From contig NZ_LT703003.1 of assembly GCF_900149695.1 (NCBI RefSeq), forward strand, positions 1,426,001 to 1,490,000: a stretch of DNA of 64,000 nt, in the 5' to 3' direction. The position numbers and the translations under genes were made by a program. Under the pieces are notes generated by a model, which saw only the letters and a list, made by a program, of their open reading frames with translations, was not told the origin of the DNA and searched no databases. The stretch comes from Anderseniella sp. Alg231-50 (GTDB lineage Bacteria; Pseudomonadota; Alphaproteobacteria; Rhizobiales; Aestuariivirgaceae). Of this stretch, positions 21,601 to 29,100 are shown piece after piece (position 1 is the stretch's first letter; every line of letters begins with the position of its first letter).

Positions 21601-21885
21601 GGTGTCGTCAAACTCGCCGTCATTGTACGCCAGGATGTCGCTGCCGGCGCCGCCAACCGCCAGTGTGGTGTCATTGGCATCGTAAATGACGATGTCATCG
21701 CCGTCGCCGGCGTCGATTATGTCGTCGCCGAGACCACCATCGATCCAGTCATTGTCATCGCCACCATTGATGATGTCGTTGCCGTCATTGCCATTGATGG
21801 TGTCATCCCCGGCAAATCCGTTAATCGTGTCGTTACCGGATGTTCCATCGAGGATATTGTCGTTGCCGTCGCCGTCTATACTCAT
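9640..21885 (-). CDS. Giant RTX/VCBS repeat surface or secreted protein (4081 aa)
   Basis: One uninterrupted frame encodes about 4081 residues. In order: an N-terminal RTX block with GGxGxD nonapeptides (1-90); some twenty VCBS-type repeats marked by VTEDGG...SGTLTISDVDTGEE, TYGSLTIDAAGNWTYTLDN and DGTTHDITVTITGTNDAA; a PA14 domain (about 1975-2125); thrombospondin-type-3-like calcium motifs (DIDDDNDGIID and DSDNDGITD, about 3215-3580); and a C-terminal RTX array (about 3750-4000) ending in a hydrophobic tail FNETDFLV typical of type I secretion signals. Four Trp-rich inserts interrupt individual VCBS repeats. There is no Sec signal peptide. Likely role is calcium-dependent adhesion or matrix formation. 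No secretion ATPase/adaptor pair is adjacent. Confidence 0.88.
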   Translation of the reverse strand: MSIDGDGNDNILDGTSGNDTINGFAGDDTINGNDGNDIINGGDDNDWIDGGLGDDIIDAGDGDDIVIYDANDTTLAVGGAGSDILAYNDGEFDDTRDVSLQGFEFSAERYTDGTDDVYDVYDLSFNYVEERRYHNDGTYTLTVFDFDDTQTWSEWIRIFDAAGNVTYEEFVDDNNGGGGNPNTAPEDFAGVTEDLVLTVTGNLFTDDLINNPAGVYVLTEVAGVAVPGTGTVFIVGTYGTLEVAANGDYSYILDNSLVQDFTADDIIPDTFAYNFTEDGNPLNTDLIVEITGNNDAPVASDNTATVQENITLSATGNVITDDDGFGVDSDIENQPIGIVEVNSINLNPTGTTLVAGTYGTLTIDGVTGDYTYDLDNNLPAVQALDFGDTLVDSFTYSLTDGSVVTTADLDVTIEGSDVSVQAFADVNSVTEDDVVAATGNVLDNDSGVGITVINVDSTAVATSGDTVIAGAYGTLTISADGNYSYLVDPASSAAQELKDGETLTETFTYTAENTFNNTENSNLTITINGVNDVAVVTGDDTAEVTEDLGNPPFDLGILVVNDADAGESSFQAGNYNGTYGVVALTAAGSYTYTLNNSDLLVQSLGAGITATDTVTVQAFDGSTHNVTVTITGVNDVAVVGGDDQASVTEDDDPLTLTDSGVLTVADVDTGEAEFNPETIAGTYGSLTIDALGNWTYSADNTPLVIQQLGATATLTETITVSTLDGTTHNIDVVINGTNDAAIIGGVDTGSVKEEDDPVTLTTTGTLTISDIDLGEEVFNANTTPGSYGSLTIDALGNWTYSADNTLPAIQALGEGSSLIDTITIQSIDGTTHDVTVTINGTNDAAVISVGVLPEVTEDDAPVTLTGLGTINITDVDTGEAQFTPGNLNGLYGVLTLDAAGNASYAADNTQTVIQSLGAGSTLTDTITVTSVDGTTFDVNVVINGTNDAAIIAGVDTGDVTEDGGLAEVASGTLTISDVDTGEELFTTGAAAGTYGSLTIDATGNWTYTLDNANTAVQALPAGATINDTVTVAAIDGTTHDIIVTITGTNDAAVIAGVDTGDVTEDGGVLQVTSGTLTISDVDTGEELFKPGTYSPGIVEYNGETQLSVNQDNAYQFSDGVNPPVVLTQSGTEVGPDRYAGWSALQVEATDTGFDVLWQGPNDVYAVWQTDAAGVYITSTPYSPASLPSLEPQFSADLDGDGFIEGETAPQLHAGAYGSVTIDASGAWTYTLDNANATVQALPVGATLNDTVTVFAVDGTAHDITVTITGTNDAAVIAGADTGNVTEDGGVLQVTSGTLTISDVDTGEELFKPGTYGPMTVESNGEIQLSVNQANAYEFSDGVNPPVVLTSSGTDVGPDRWVGWSALQVEATDTGFTVLWQGPNDVYTVWQVDATGAFISSSTLSPAALPGLEPVFAADLDGDGFIEGEAAPQLHAGTYGSLTIDAAGAWTYTLDNDNATVQALPLGATLNDTITVMAVDGTTHDITVTVTGTNDAAVIAGVDTGNVTEDGGVAEVTSGTLTISDVDTGEELFSNGNAAGTYGSLTIDAAGNWTYTLDNANAAVQALPLNATMNDVVTVTAIDGTTHDITVTITGTNDAAVIAGVDTGNVTEDGGVLQVTSGTLTISDIDTGEELFTAGGATGTFGSVTIDANGNWTYTLDNANAAVQALPLNATMNDVVTVTAIDGTTHDITITITGINDAAVIGGDDQGAVTEDNDPLTLTDTGLLSISDVDTGEAVFTAETIVGTLGSLTIDAAGSWTYTADNTQTAIQSLGQGETATDTITVSAVDGTTHNIDVVITGINDAPETGVDDIGTIVSTGTTILISTLLANDTDAEGDTLSLTEIDGSAIAPGGSVVVRDGTVTMSADGTTLTFVPTPSYSGPTSFNYTASDGIDTGEGTVTTVVEAVAGDDSLVVSEDAFGTVNVLANDDVIIEFVTGFTITTQPANGSLVVNPDLSVTYTPDPDYNGPDQFEYQFTGMSAGLEYEFYRRAPDDDTVHNITDENLTATGIATEFNVSEIAFDFQNNTNTYGFRYTGHIYIETPGLYTFSTTSDDGSNLSIDGNEIVDNDGVHGAVTESGQLNVVAPGYYPIEILFFQDRGDDLLEVTVSGPDTGNVEMDLFASGLVGHSLRTDTATIDITVNPVNDAAAIAGVVDGSVIEDETAPDLTTSGTLTISDIDDPSEETFVAGTFNGTVGDITIDAAGNWTYTAQSDNSAIQALGAGETLIDTVTVSSVDGTQQDIIITITGTNDAAVIGGGDTGGVIEDGGAAEAVSGALTISDVDTGEELFTNGTVAGTYGSLTIDANGNWTYTLDNADAAVQALPLGTTLNDTVTVSAIDGTTHDINITITGTNDAAVITGVDTGNVTEDGGVLQVTSGTLAISDVDTAEAFFVAGPPIGTIVEANGEIQLSVNQANAYEFSDGVGAPVTLTSGGTDVGPDRWVGWSALQVEATDTGFTVLWQGPNDVYTVWQVDASGAFISSSTYSPTALPGFEPVFAADFDGDGLAGTELATHHYAGSYGLLVIDSAGAWTYTLDNDNAAVQALPAGTTMNDIVTVSAKDGTTHDITVTITGTNDAAVVGGVDTGDVTEDGGVAEVTSGTLTISDVDTGEELFTAGAAVGTYGALTIDAAGNWTYTLDNANAAVQALPLNATMNDTVTVAAIDGTTHDIIVTITGTNDAAMVGGVDTGDVTEDGGVLQAASGTLTISDIDTGEELFTVGTTAGTYGSVAIDAAGNWTYTLDNANATVQALPHGTTLNDTVTVTAVDGTTHDITITITGTNDAAVIAGVDTGNVTEDGGVLQVTSGILTISDVDTGEELFKPGTYSPTIIEYNGETQLSVNQDNAYEFSDGVNPPVVLTQSGTNVGPDRYVGWSALQVEATDTGFDVLWQGPNDVYTVWQTDAAGVYITSTPYSPASLPGLEPDFAADLDGDGFIEGEAAPQLQAGTYGSVTIDTAGAWTYTLDNTNAAVQALPLGATMNDTVTVMAIDGTTHDITVTITGTNDAAVVGGVDTGDVTEDGGVAEVTTGTLTISDVDTGEELFTGGNVAGTYGSLAIDTAGNWTYTLDNANAAVQALAANATLNDVVTVTAVDGTTHDITVTINGANDAAVAADEAPVVVAPGQTVNIDVLANDTDPDDVSLAVTGIIDPADPAIVLQFDGSSQVTLASGTVIELMGDGTLNVTEGVIPADIETFQYQLTSGDGDIAQATVTLHIDSDGDTIANLVDIDDDNDGIIDINEAVQSTGSDSGIDGALLSGDVSFGISSADLNDQDGDHVLTSVTVNGKTFTDFVLPDSYGHNFTASVDLTYQKDGSTEASFSGSADWNADILPAFQSTDLNDYQESSSDFNAGDYYELNYNTPLFVTAGTFVGVTERGGNNPVEIRAYDDQGNPLGDKILVSGTDYLDTGARQNSTQNAEMAIYALDDLAPVGSDIASIRVFIPDNSGGPDGKVFVFGDGVAFGGGNRLDIDSDNDGITDNVEAQATDNYIAPSGVDLDQDGLDDAYDANVGSTDAGLSAGLTPVDTDGDGFADYVDFNSDNDALNDAEERGDGGPTSSTSTADADGDGLLDVFEGSDVNDGFDVNDENIDDVSGDFNLGGVPNLLPDGSNADASIDLSFRDVNDAPVAEDNAAGVSEDTNLDHTGNVLTDDDGAGVDSDVEGDSLIVTNAGQNPVPLFGSLTIVGVYGTLQITRSGSYTYTLDNANVAVQALAAGETFTEVFDYEISDGSLTSTANLTITINGTADAPVITQGDGNDNDLFGADNNDIIDGLDSNDTITGFGGDDTLNGDGGDDMLNGGAGADTLNGGSGSDTLIGGAGADDLDGGSDFDWVSYRTATEAVTVNLADTSLNTGDAAGDQYTAVEMFEGSAFDDTLTGDDTTNFLAGGEGDDILIGGAGNDALIGGLGADVLNGGEGFDNISYVFAASGVTVDLSNSANNTGEAFGDTFIDVEMVQGSAFGDTITGDAGVNWIHGHTGNDVIDGGAGADILFGNDGSDTLTGGTGADTFYFFTDETGTDTITDFEDDVDQLNLQYLGLFSTTQQVLDAASSNGADTVIDLGGGDSIVLQNFAFSNFNETDFLV
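12540..20290 (-). repeat. VCBS repeat-coding array with four Trp-rich insert modules
   Basis: Inside the giant gene, units of about 300 nt recur with high nucleotide similarity, for example the stretch encoding NATVQAL-P-GAT-NDTVTV. Four longer units contain an extra module of about 125 residues with GWSALQVEATDTGF, VLWQGPNDVY and VWQ-DA-G. They lie near 13040-13420, 14330-14700, 17570-17950 and 18240-18615. The outer two (NGETQLSVNQDNAY, ITSTPYSP) resemble each other, and so do the inner two (NGEIQLSVNQANAY, FISSST). Such near-identical DNA invites unequal recombination and assembly error. Confidence 0.8.
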
Positions 21886-22184
21886 TATCGGACATCTCGG
21901 TTGTGACCGGCTCCGATACGCCGATTTACTGACTCAATACACATGACCAACTACCCGTCGCTCCAGTGGGTTTACGCACTCAGGAACCCGCATGAACGGA
22001 ATCCCAGCCGCGCAAAACTACCGGGAGAGCCCTAAAAGAGTCTTTACAGAGGAATCGAAATTGAGAAAGTCCGTGTCCTGCAAGCCCAATTTATGCCGGA
22101 TCCGTGGTGCATATACCGATACTCACCAGGCCTTAAACAATCGCTCGACAAATCGACGCGACACGCGCCAAACTGCGATTTACC

Positions 22185-22961
22185 ATGTCCTTGTTTCTCG
22201 ACAAGATTATCCCGTTGTTTGTCTACCCTGTCGGCTTTGCCGTTCTGGCGGGACTGGCGTGCCTGTTTTCATTTGCGTTGGGCAGACGCCGCAAGGCGAT
22301 GGTCTGGGTCACGCTCGCGACGCTGTATCTTTGGCTGGCGGCTACTCCCATAGTGGCGTTGAAGCTGATTAATTCGCTCGAAGAACAATATCCGATTGTA
22401 AATATCGATACGCTGCCGAAAGCGGATGTAGCGATTGTTCTGGGTGGTGTGACCGTTCAGGCGCAGGGCTCCAACCCTTATACTGACCTGAAATCCGGCG
22501 CAGATCGTATCCTGCATGCAGCGCGTCTGCTCAAGGCAGGAAAAGTGGACCGAATACTGGTCAGCAGCGGGCGCCCTGTTTCGCGGCTTGATTCCAGGTC
22601 TGAAGCTGAAGTCATTGCCGGATTTCTGCGGGAATTTGGTGTTGATGACGCGGATATCGTGCTGGAAAGCGAGTCTCGAAACACCCGCGAAAATGCGGTC
22701 AACAGCCTCGCTCGCATGCGGGAGGACGGCTTCTCATCCGCTATTCTGGTTACATCTGCCCTGCACATGCCGCGCGCAGCGGCCGTGTTCCGTAAAGCAG
22801 GGGTTACATTCTCACCGGCTTCAATAGACCCTTTGTCATCATCAATCGAGGGAAGGACGGTCTTTGCCTTCCTGCCGAACTCCAAGGCACTGGACTTCTC
22901 AACACAGTCGATCAAGGAGTGGATTGGTATGCTGGTATATCAGTTGCGCGGGTGGGCCTGA
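22185..22961 (+). CDS. YdcF/ElyC/SanA-family (DUF218) membrane protein
   Basis: The 258-residue protein has two hydrophobic helices (about 7-28 and 36-54) followed by a DUF218 domain. Recognisable elements are ADVAIVLGG, SGADRILHAARLLKAGK, ILVSSGRP, ESESRNTRENA and ILVTSALHMPRAAAVFRKAG. E. coli relatives (ElyC, SanA, YdcF) affect envelope integrity or lipid-carrier use during peptidoglycan and enterobacterial common antigen synthesis; the biochemical activity is unsettled. It lies between the two giant genes, divergent from the larger one, in a locus rich in envelope functions. Confidence 0.85.
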   Translation: MSLFLDKIIPLFVYPVGFAVLAGLACLFSFALGRRRKAMVWVTLATLYLWLAATPIVALKLINSLEEQYPIVNIDTLPKADVAIVLGGVTVQAQGSNPYTDLKSGADRILHAARLLKAGKVDRILVSSGRPVSRLDSRSEAEVIAGFLREFGVDDADIVLESESRNTRENAVNSLARMREDGFSSAILVTSALHMPRAAAVFRKAGVTFSPASIDPLSSSIEGRTVFAFLPNSKALDFSTQSIKEWIGMLVYQLRGWA

Positions 22962-23018
22962 CTGATGCTCGTTTGCGCGCGGCATGGGGTTGCCAGGTTG
23001 CTGTAAGGTTCTTTCAAC

Positions 23019-23052
23019 CAAATTGACATTAGCACTCAAACAAATTTGACAT
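23019..23052 (+). promoter_or_regulatory. Two TTGACA boxes upstream of the second giant gene
   Basis: CAAATTGACAT and CAAATTTGACAT form an imperfect direct repeat with TTGACA at 23023-23028 and 23046-23051, in an AT-rich pocket about 75-100 nt before the ATG at 23124. They could be alternative -35 elements or a tandem binding site. I see no strong -10 at ideal spacing, so this is tentative. Confidence 0.3.
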
Positions 23053-23123
23053 AAATTAACCCGGTCAGGATTCACTGCTCGCATGGCTGTGCACGAATTG
23101 TCGTGTGCTGCGGGAGAGTTAGT

Positions 23124-26100
23124 ATGAGTGACGGCGTTGGTTTTAATGTTTTTGATTTGGGCGAAACGCCTGAATTCATTGACGAAATAGCACTTGTTCC
23201 AAACCTGGACCTGACAGCAGGGACGCAGGTTGAAGTGGTCTTTCCCGCTATGGGGGAAGGGTCCGGGGAAACCGTGACATTTACCCTGGCAAGCGATACG
23301 CCGGCAGGACAACCTATAGTAGTAGACGTTCAGACCGGTGAAAACCGTTCGGTTGGTGAACACGGGGTAAACGATGCCTGGATTCGCCTCGATACCGCTG
23401 TTGCATCAATCGAGCAGGCGGAATTGACGCCGGGAACCGGTTCGAATGCTTCCAACCCAGTGGCCGTTCAAACAAGCGCCGCAGTGTCGGCTGAGCTGCT
23501 TGATGCAGCAGGCGATGCCGGCCTGCAAGTGGTGTTTGTCGACGCCAGCGCAGACAACGTGCAGCAACTGATCGACGGCATTGATCCGTCTTTTGAAGTT
23601 CACATCATTGAGGCAGACCAGGACGGCGTTGCCTTCATGGCGTCTGTTCTGGAAGGCCGCTCCGGCATTGACGCCGTGCACATCGTTTCACACGGCCAGT
23701 CCGGCCAGCTGCAACTTGGCAGCACCATGGTGGATGCTCACAGTATTGCCGGCGGCCAGGCGCAGTCCTGGGCCCAGATTGGCGGCAGCCTGGCAGATAC
23801 CGGCGATATACTGGTCTATGGCTGTGATTTTGGTGAAGGCCGGCTTGGAAGCCTGACGATCGAAGCCCTGTCCGAGGCCACCGGTGCCGATGTTGCGGCG
23901 TCCGATGATGATACCGGTTCTGCCGCGCTTGGTGGTGACTGGGAACTCGAAGTGTCGACGGGTAGTGTCGAGACAGAAACCATTTCCGTTGAAGAGTTCG
24001 ACGGCCTGCTGGAACTGGACCAGTCTGAAGTCGTGGTTCCGGCAACCAACCAGGCAGATACTCTGGCGCAGAACATTTTTGGTGCGGGCGTCACCATCAA
24101 TTCGGCCTCCTATACCGGCGCAGCATCCCAGGCAGCAACATTTTCCGGCGCCCTGGATGGGTTGGGTTCCGAGTTTCTCGGGTTTGATTCCGGGGTGATT
24201 TTCTCGACAGGCAACGCCAATGGCATTGTCGGAACTGCCGATGCGGGCAATTTCGGCACAGACATAACCGATCCCGGTGCCACTGATGGCGACCCGGACT
24301 TCAATTCCCTCGAAAACGGTATCAGTACGTTCGATGCCTCTTTCCTGGAAGCGAATATCACGTCTACTACGGGCGTGCTGACCCTGCAGTTTGTGTTCGG
24401 CTCGGACGAATACAATGAGTACGTCTATGCAGGGTTCAACGATTCCATCGGCATCTGGATCAATGGCGTCAACTATGCCGTGACGACGGACGGCCAGCAG
24501 GTCGGCATCGACACGATCAACAGTGCCGGAACCATTAATCCGACCAGCAACCAAAGCGATGATGCAAACGATCCGAACTCGACCCACGATCCCACGGACG
24601 GTGTATATGAATCAGCCAACCAGTCGCTGCACGTTACCCGTACCACCGAGCCAACCCAGATGGATGGCTATACAACCACGATTTCGGTCAACATAAACCT
24701 GCAGATCGGGGTCGCGACAGACATCAAGATCGGCATCGCAGATACCGGTGACGCAATTTATGATTCCTGGCTGATTGTCCGGGAAAACAGCTTTGAGAGC
24801 GTGCTTGCCGCCTTCGAGGACGAGGTCGTGACAACGCCGAATACAAGTGTGGTCATTTCCCCGCTGGACAATGATTTCAGCGAAACCTACACCGCAGCCG
24901 ACCTGACCATCACGAAAATCAATGGTGTGGACGTGATTGTGGGTCAACAGGTTGCTCTGCCCTCAGGGGTCCTCGTTACCCTCAATAACGACAAGACACT
25001 GACCGTCGATCCGGACGGCAATGCCCTCTCGCATGACACGTTCACATACGAGATAACAGACCCGGATGGACAGACCGCAGTCGGCCTCGTCGGAATGAAC
25101 ACCAATGGAGCGCCGTTGCTGAACCTCGATCCGGACAATTCCGGCGGCGGGTTCGACAATCGCGGGTTTGACGCCTTTTTCAATACCAGCACAGGCGATG
25201 CAGTAAACATTGCCGACAGCGATGTTGACATAACCGACCTGAACTCACCGAATCTGACTTCCATGACCATCAACGTGTCCGATGTGGTGGATGGCAACGA
25301 TGAGGTCTTGAACATTGGCGGGGTGAATTTTGCACTGGTCACGGGCGTTACCGGCACGCTTGTTACTGCCGATGGCGTCAATTTCCTGGTGGATTATGAT
25401 GTCAGCGGTACACCAGATGCCTTCTCCATTACTGTGCAGGGCGGCGGTACGGCTTCCCAGGCAGCCTGGGAAGCACTTATTGCATCAATCACCTACGACA
25501 ATGCGAGCCCGACAGCGACGCTCGGCAACCGTGAATTCGATATTTTTGTCAATGATGGCACCGGCAACTCCAATGTCGGTGAAGCCATCGTTCACGTTGC
25601 ATCACCAAACGCGACGATTGGCGGAACCGATACGGGATCTGTCACCGAAGACTCCGCTCCGTTCAGCCTGACCACCGGCGGTACACTGACCATAGCAGAT
25701 CCTGACAATGGCCAGGCCCAGTTCATCTCCAGCACCTATGGCGGTACGTACGGCGATGTCACCATCAATCCACTGGGTGGCTGGACATACACGGCGAGCA
25801 ATCTCAATCCCGTGATCGATGCGCTGGACGCAGGTGAAACACTGACCGACGTCATCAGCGTCACTTCGGTGGACGGGACGAGCCACGACATAACCATCAC
25901 GATCAACGGCGCCAATGATGCTCCGGTCGCAAATCCGGACCTGCTGACGGTAGACTCCAATGATACTGAACCGACGACCGGCAACGTCCTTACCGACGGT
26001 TCGCCCGATTATGATCCTGAAGGCGACGTGCTGACGGTCATCGAGATCAACGGTGCTGCTGCCGACATTGGTAATCAGGTAACGCTTGATTCCGGCGCGC

Positions 26101-29100
26101 TGGTGACACTCAACTCGGACGGTACCTACAGCTATGATCCGAACGGGTCATTCGAGCAGGTACAGCTGGGCAGTTCGATTACCGATTCATTCACCTATAC
26201 CATTGACGACGAAAGCGGCCTTACGGATACCGTGACGGTGACCATCGTCGTCAATGGAACCAATGAAGCCCCGAGTCTTGACCTCAATGCGGCGGACAAC
26301 GCCGCTCCGGTGTCCCCGTCAGATGATTTTGAAGGCGGCAGCTACCCGAGCAGCGGGTCCAACTGGACATCTGACTGGACCGAGTCATCCATAGGCGGCG
26401 CGAACGGCAGCGATATCAATGTCGAAGCGGACGCCGGTGACAACTCACTCACACTGAAGGACGATGGTGCCAGGGCGACCCGCTCCGCAGACCTGACGGG
26501 AGCTGAAACGGCTTCTCTCAGCTTTGACTATCGGCGCGACGGTTTTGACGACAGCAACGACTTCGTTCGCGTGATGGTGTCGTCGGACGGCATAAATTTT
26601 GTCGAGATTGGTGTCCTGTCCGGTCCGGCGAACGATAGTGCCTATCAGACCTTTACGGCCGACATCAGCGCGTATGTTTCTCCAGATTTTGCCGTGCGGT
26701 TCGAGACCTCCGGAAACTTCAACAACGGCGGTGACAAGGTCTGGATCGACAATGTCGACATATCGACAACATTTACGCCTCCTGTTGATTTTGCGGCAAG
26801 CGTCGACAACACCAATGCGCAGGTTGCCATAGCCAGTCCGGATGTGGATGTCCAGGACCCGAATGACACGCAGATCGAATCCGCCAATATCGTCATCACC
26901 AATGCGCAAGTGGGTGATCTGCTTGCCGTTTCTGGCTCGCTGCCGGGCGGCATCACCGCGTCTGCCTATAATGCATCGACCGGCGAATTGACGCTGAGCG
27001 GCACTGCTACTCTCGCTGATTACGAGCAGGCAATCGAACAGATTCAGTTCTCGACCTATTCGAATGTCTATACGGATCGCGCAATTGAAGTGACTGTCAA
27101 TGACGGTGGTCTTGATTCAAATGTCGCCACCTCGGTCATTACCGTCAACAATGTAAATGACTGGCCTGTTGTGGCATCGAATTCCATTACCGTTGATGAA
27201 GAAACAGCAGATACGTCTCTTGGCCTGTCTGCAAGTGATCCCAACGGCAATCCGCTGACCATCACTGTTTCCGGTCTGCCTACGCTCGGCACAGTGACAC
27301 TGGCTGACGGGTCGCCTGTTTCCGACGGCCAGACATTGTCCCAGACCCAGCTTGCCGGCCTGCAGTATGATGCGCCGGCTGACTACAATGGCACCGATGA
27401 TCCAGGTGATTTCACTTATACGGTCAGCGACGGTATCGCGTCCGTGACCGGCTCGGTGGACATCACGCTCAATCCCATAAATGATGACCCTGTGGCAAAT
27501 GCCGATACGCTGACAGTTGGTGAGGATGATACCGTTGCCACTTCCGGCAATGTCATCACCAATGACACAGACATTGACGGTGATACGCCGCTGACGGTGA
27601 CTGAAGTCAATGGCAACGCCGGTGACGTGGGCAACCAGGTTACCCTGGCCTCTGGCGCGCTGCTGACGCTGAATTCCGATGGCAGCTATGATTATGATCC
27701 GAACGGCGCGTTCGAGGACACAGCTCTCGGTGACACTGCAACCGACACGTTCAGCTATGTGGTGTCCGATGGTAATGGTGGGTCTGATACGGCAACCGTT
27801 ACTGTGACCATCGACGGGGAAAATGATGACCCTGTGGGCAACGCCGACACCCTGACAGTCGGTGAGGATGACACCGTTGCCAGCTCCGGCAATGTTATCA
27901 CCAACGACACGGATATTGATGGTGATACGCCGCTGACGGTAACTGAAGTCAACGGCAGCGCCGGTGACGTGGGCAACCAGATTACCCTGTCCTCCGGCGC
28001 GCTGCTGACCCTGAATTCCGATGGCAGCTATGATTATGATCCGAACGGCGCGTTCGAGGACACTGCAGCGAGTGAGACTGCAACCGACACGTTCAGCTAC
28101 GTGGTGTCTGACGGCAATGGAGGGTCCGACACAGCAACCGTCACTATTACCATCAACGGGGAAAATGATATCCCGACAGAAATCACGGAATCATACGCCG
28201 AGTCGTATCGCGAAGCCCTGATCAATTGCGGAATCTGGAGCAGTTTTGATGTTCTGGCTGGCTCCGTGCTGGTGGACCTGGACAATGTGGTTGATGGTGA
28301 TGTGAACGACTCCCACACATTCAGTTTCGTGGATGGTACGGGTAGTCCTGTCACGGATCCGGATCTGGCGATCGTCAACAACGAACTGGTGGTCCGCGCC
28401 GACGCTTCACTGGTGTCCGGTACAATAACCAGCCGTACAGTCATCGTCCGTGTGGACGACGGCAATGGCGGGGTCGTCGATCAGACTTACAGCTTCGACT
28501 TGCGCCTGAACACGGGCCCGTATACCGGTTCAGCCACCCATGACATCGGGTTGGGCACAGTCGCTTCGGACACCATGCAGGGCGGAGACGGCCTGGACAG
28601 GCTGTTCGGCAATGACGGCAACGACTTTCTGTTTGGAGAAGCAGGTAGCGATATGCTGGAAGGAGGCGCCGGCGCCGATGCGCTCGATGGCGGCAGCGGT
28701 CGAGACGTCGCCTCGTACATGGAGTCTGCTGTTGGCGTGACCGTCGATCTGCTGAATGCCGGAGCTAATACCGGAGATGCGGCTGGTGACAGTTTCATCA
28801 GTATTGAAGGGCTTTGGGGATCCAGTTTTGACGACAATCTCCATGGCGACAACAACGACAATACGATTATCGGCTCTTATGGCGACGACGTCATAGTTGG
28901 TCGCGGCGGCAATGACCTTCTCCAGGGCGGCGAGGGCAATGACATTTTCACCTTCAACAATGCTGATGGCGATGACAGAATAATGGACTTTGCGGCAGGG
29001 GCTGGCCTGGGAGATGTTGTAGATGTGTCCGACTATGGATTTGCTGATTTCGTCACGCTGCAATCAGCGATGAGTGTCGTCGACGGCCACGTGGTGCTTC

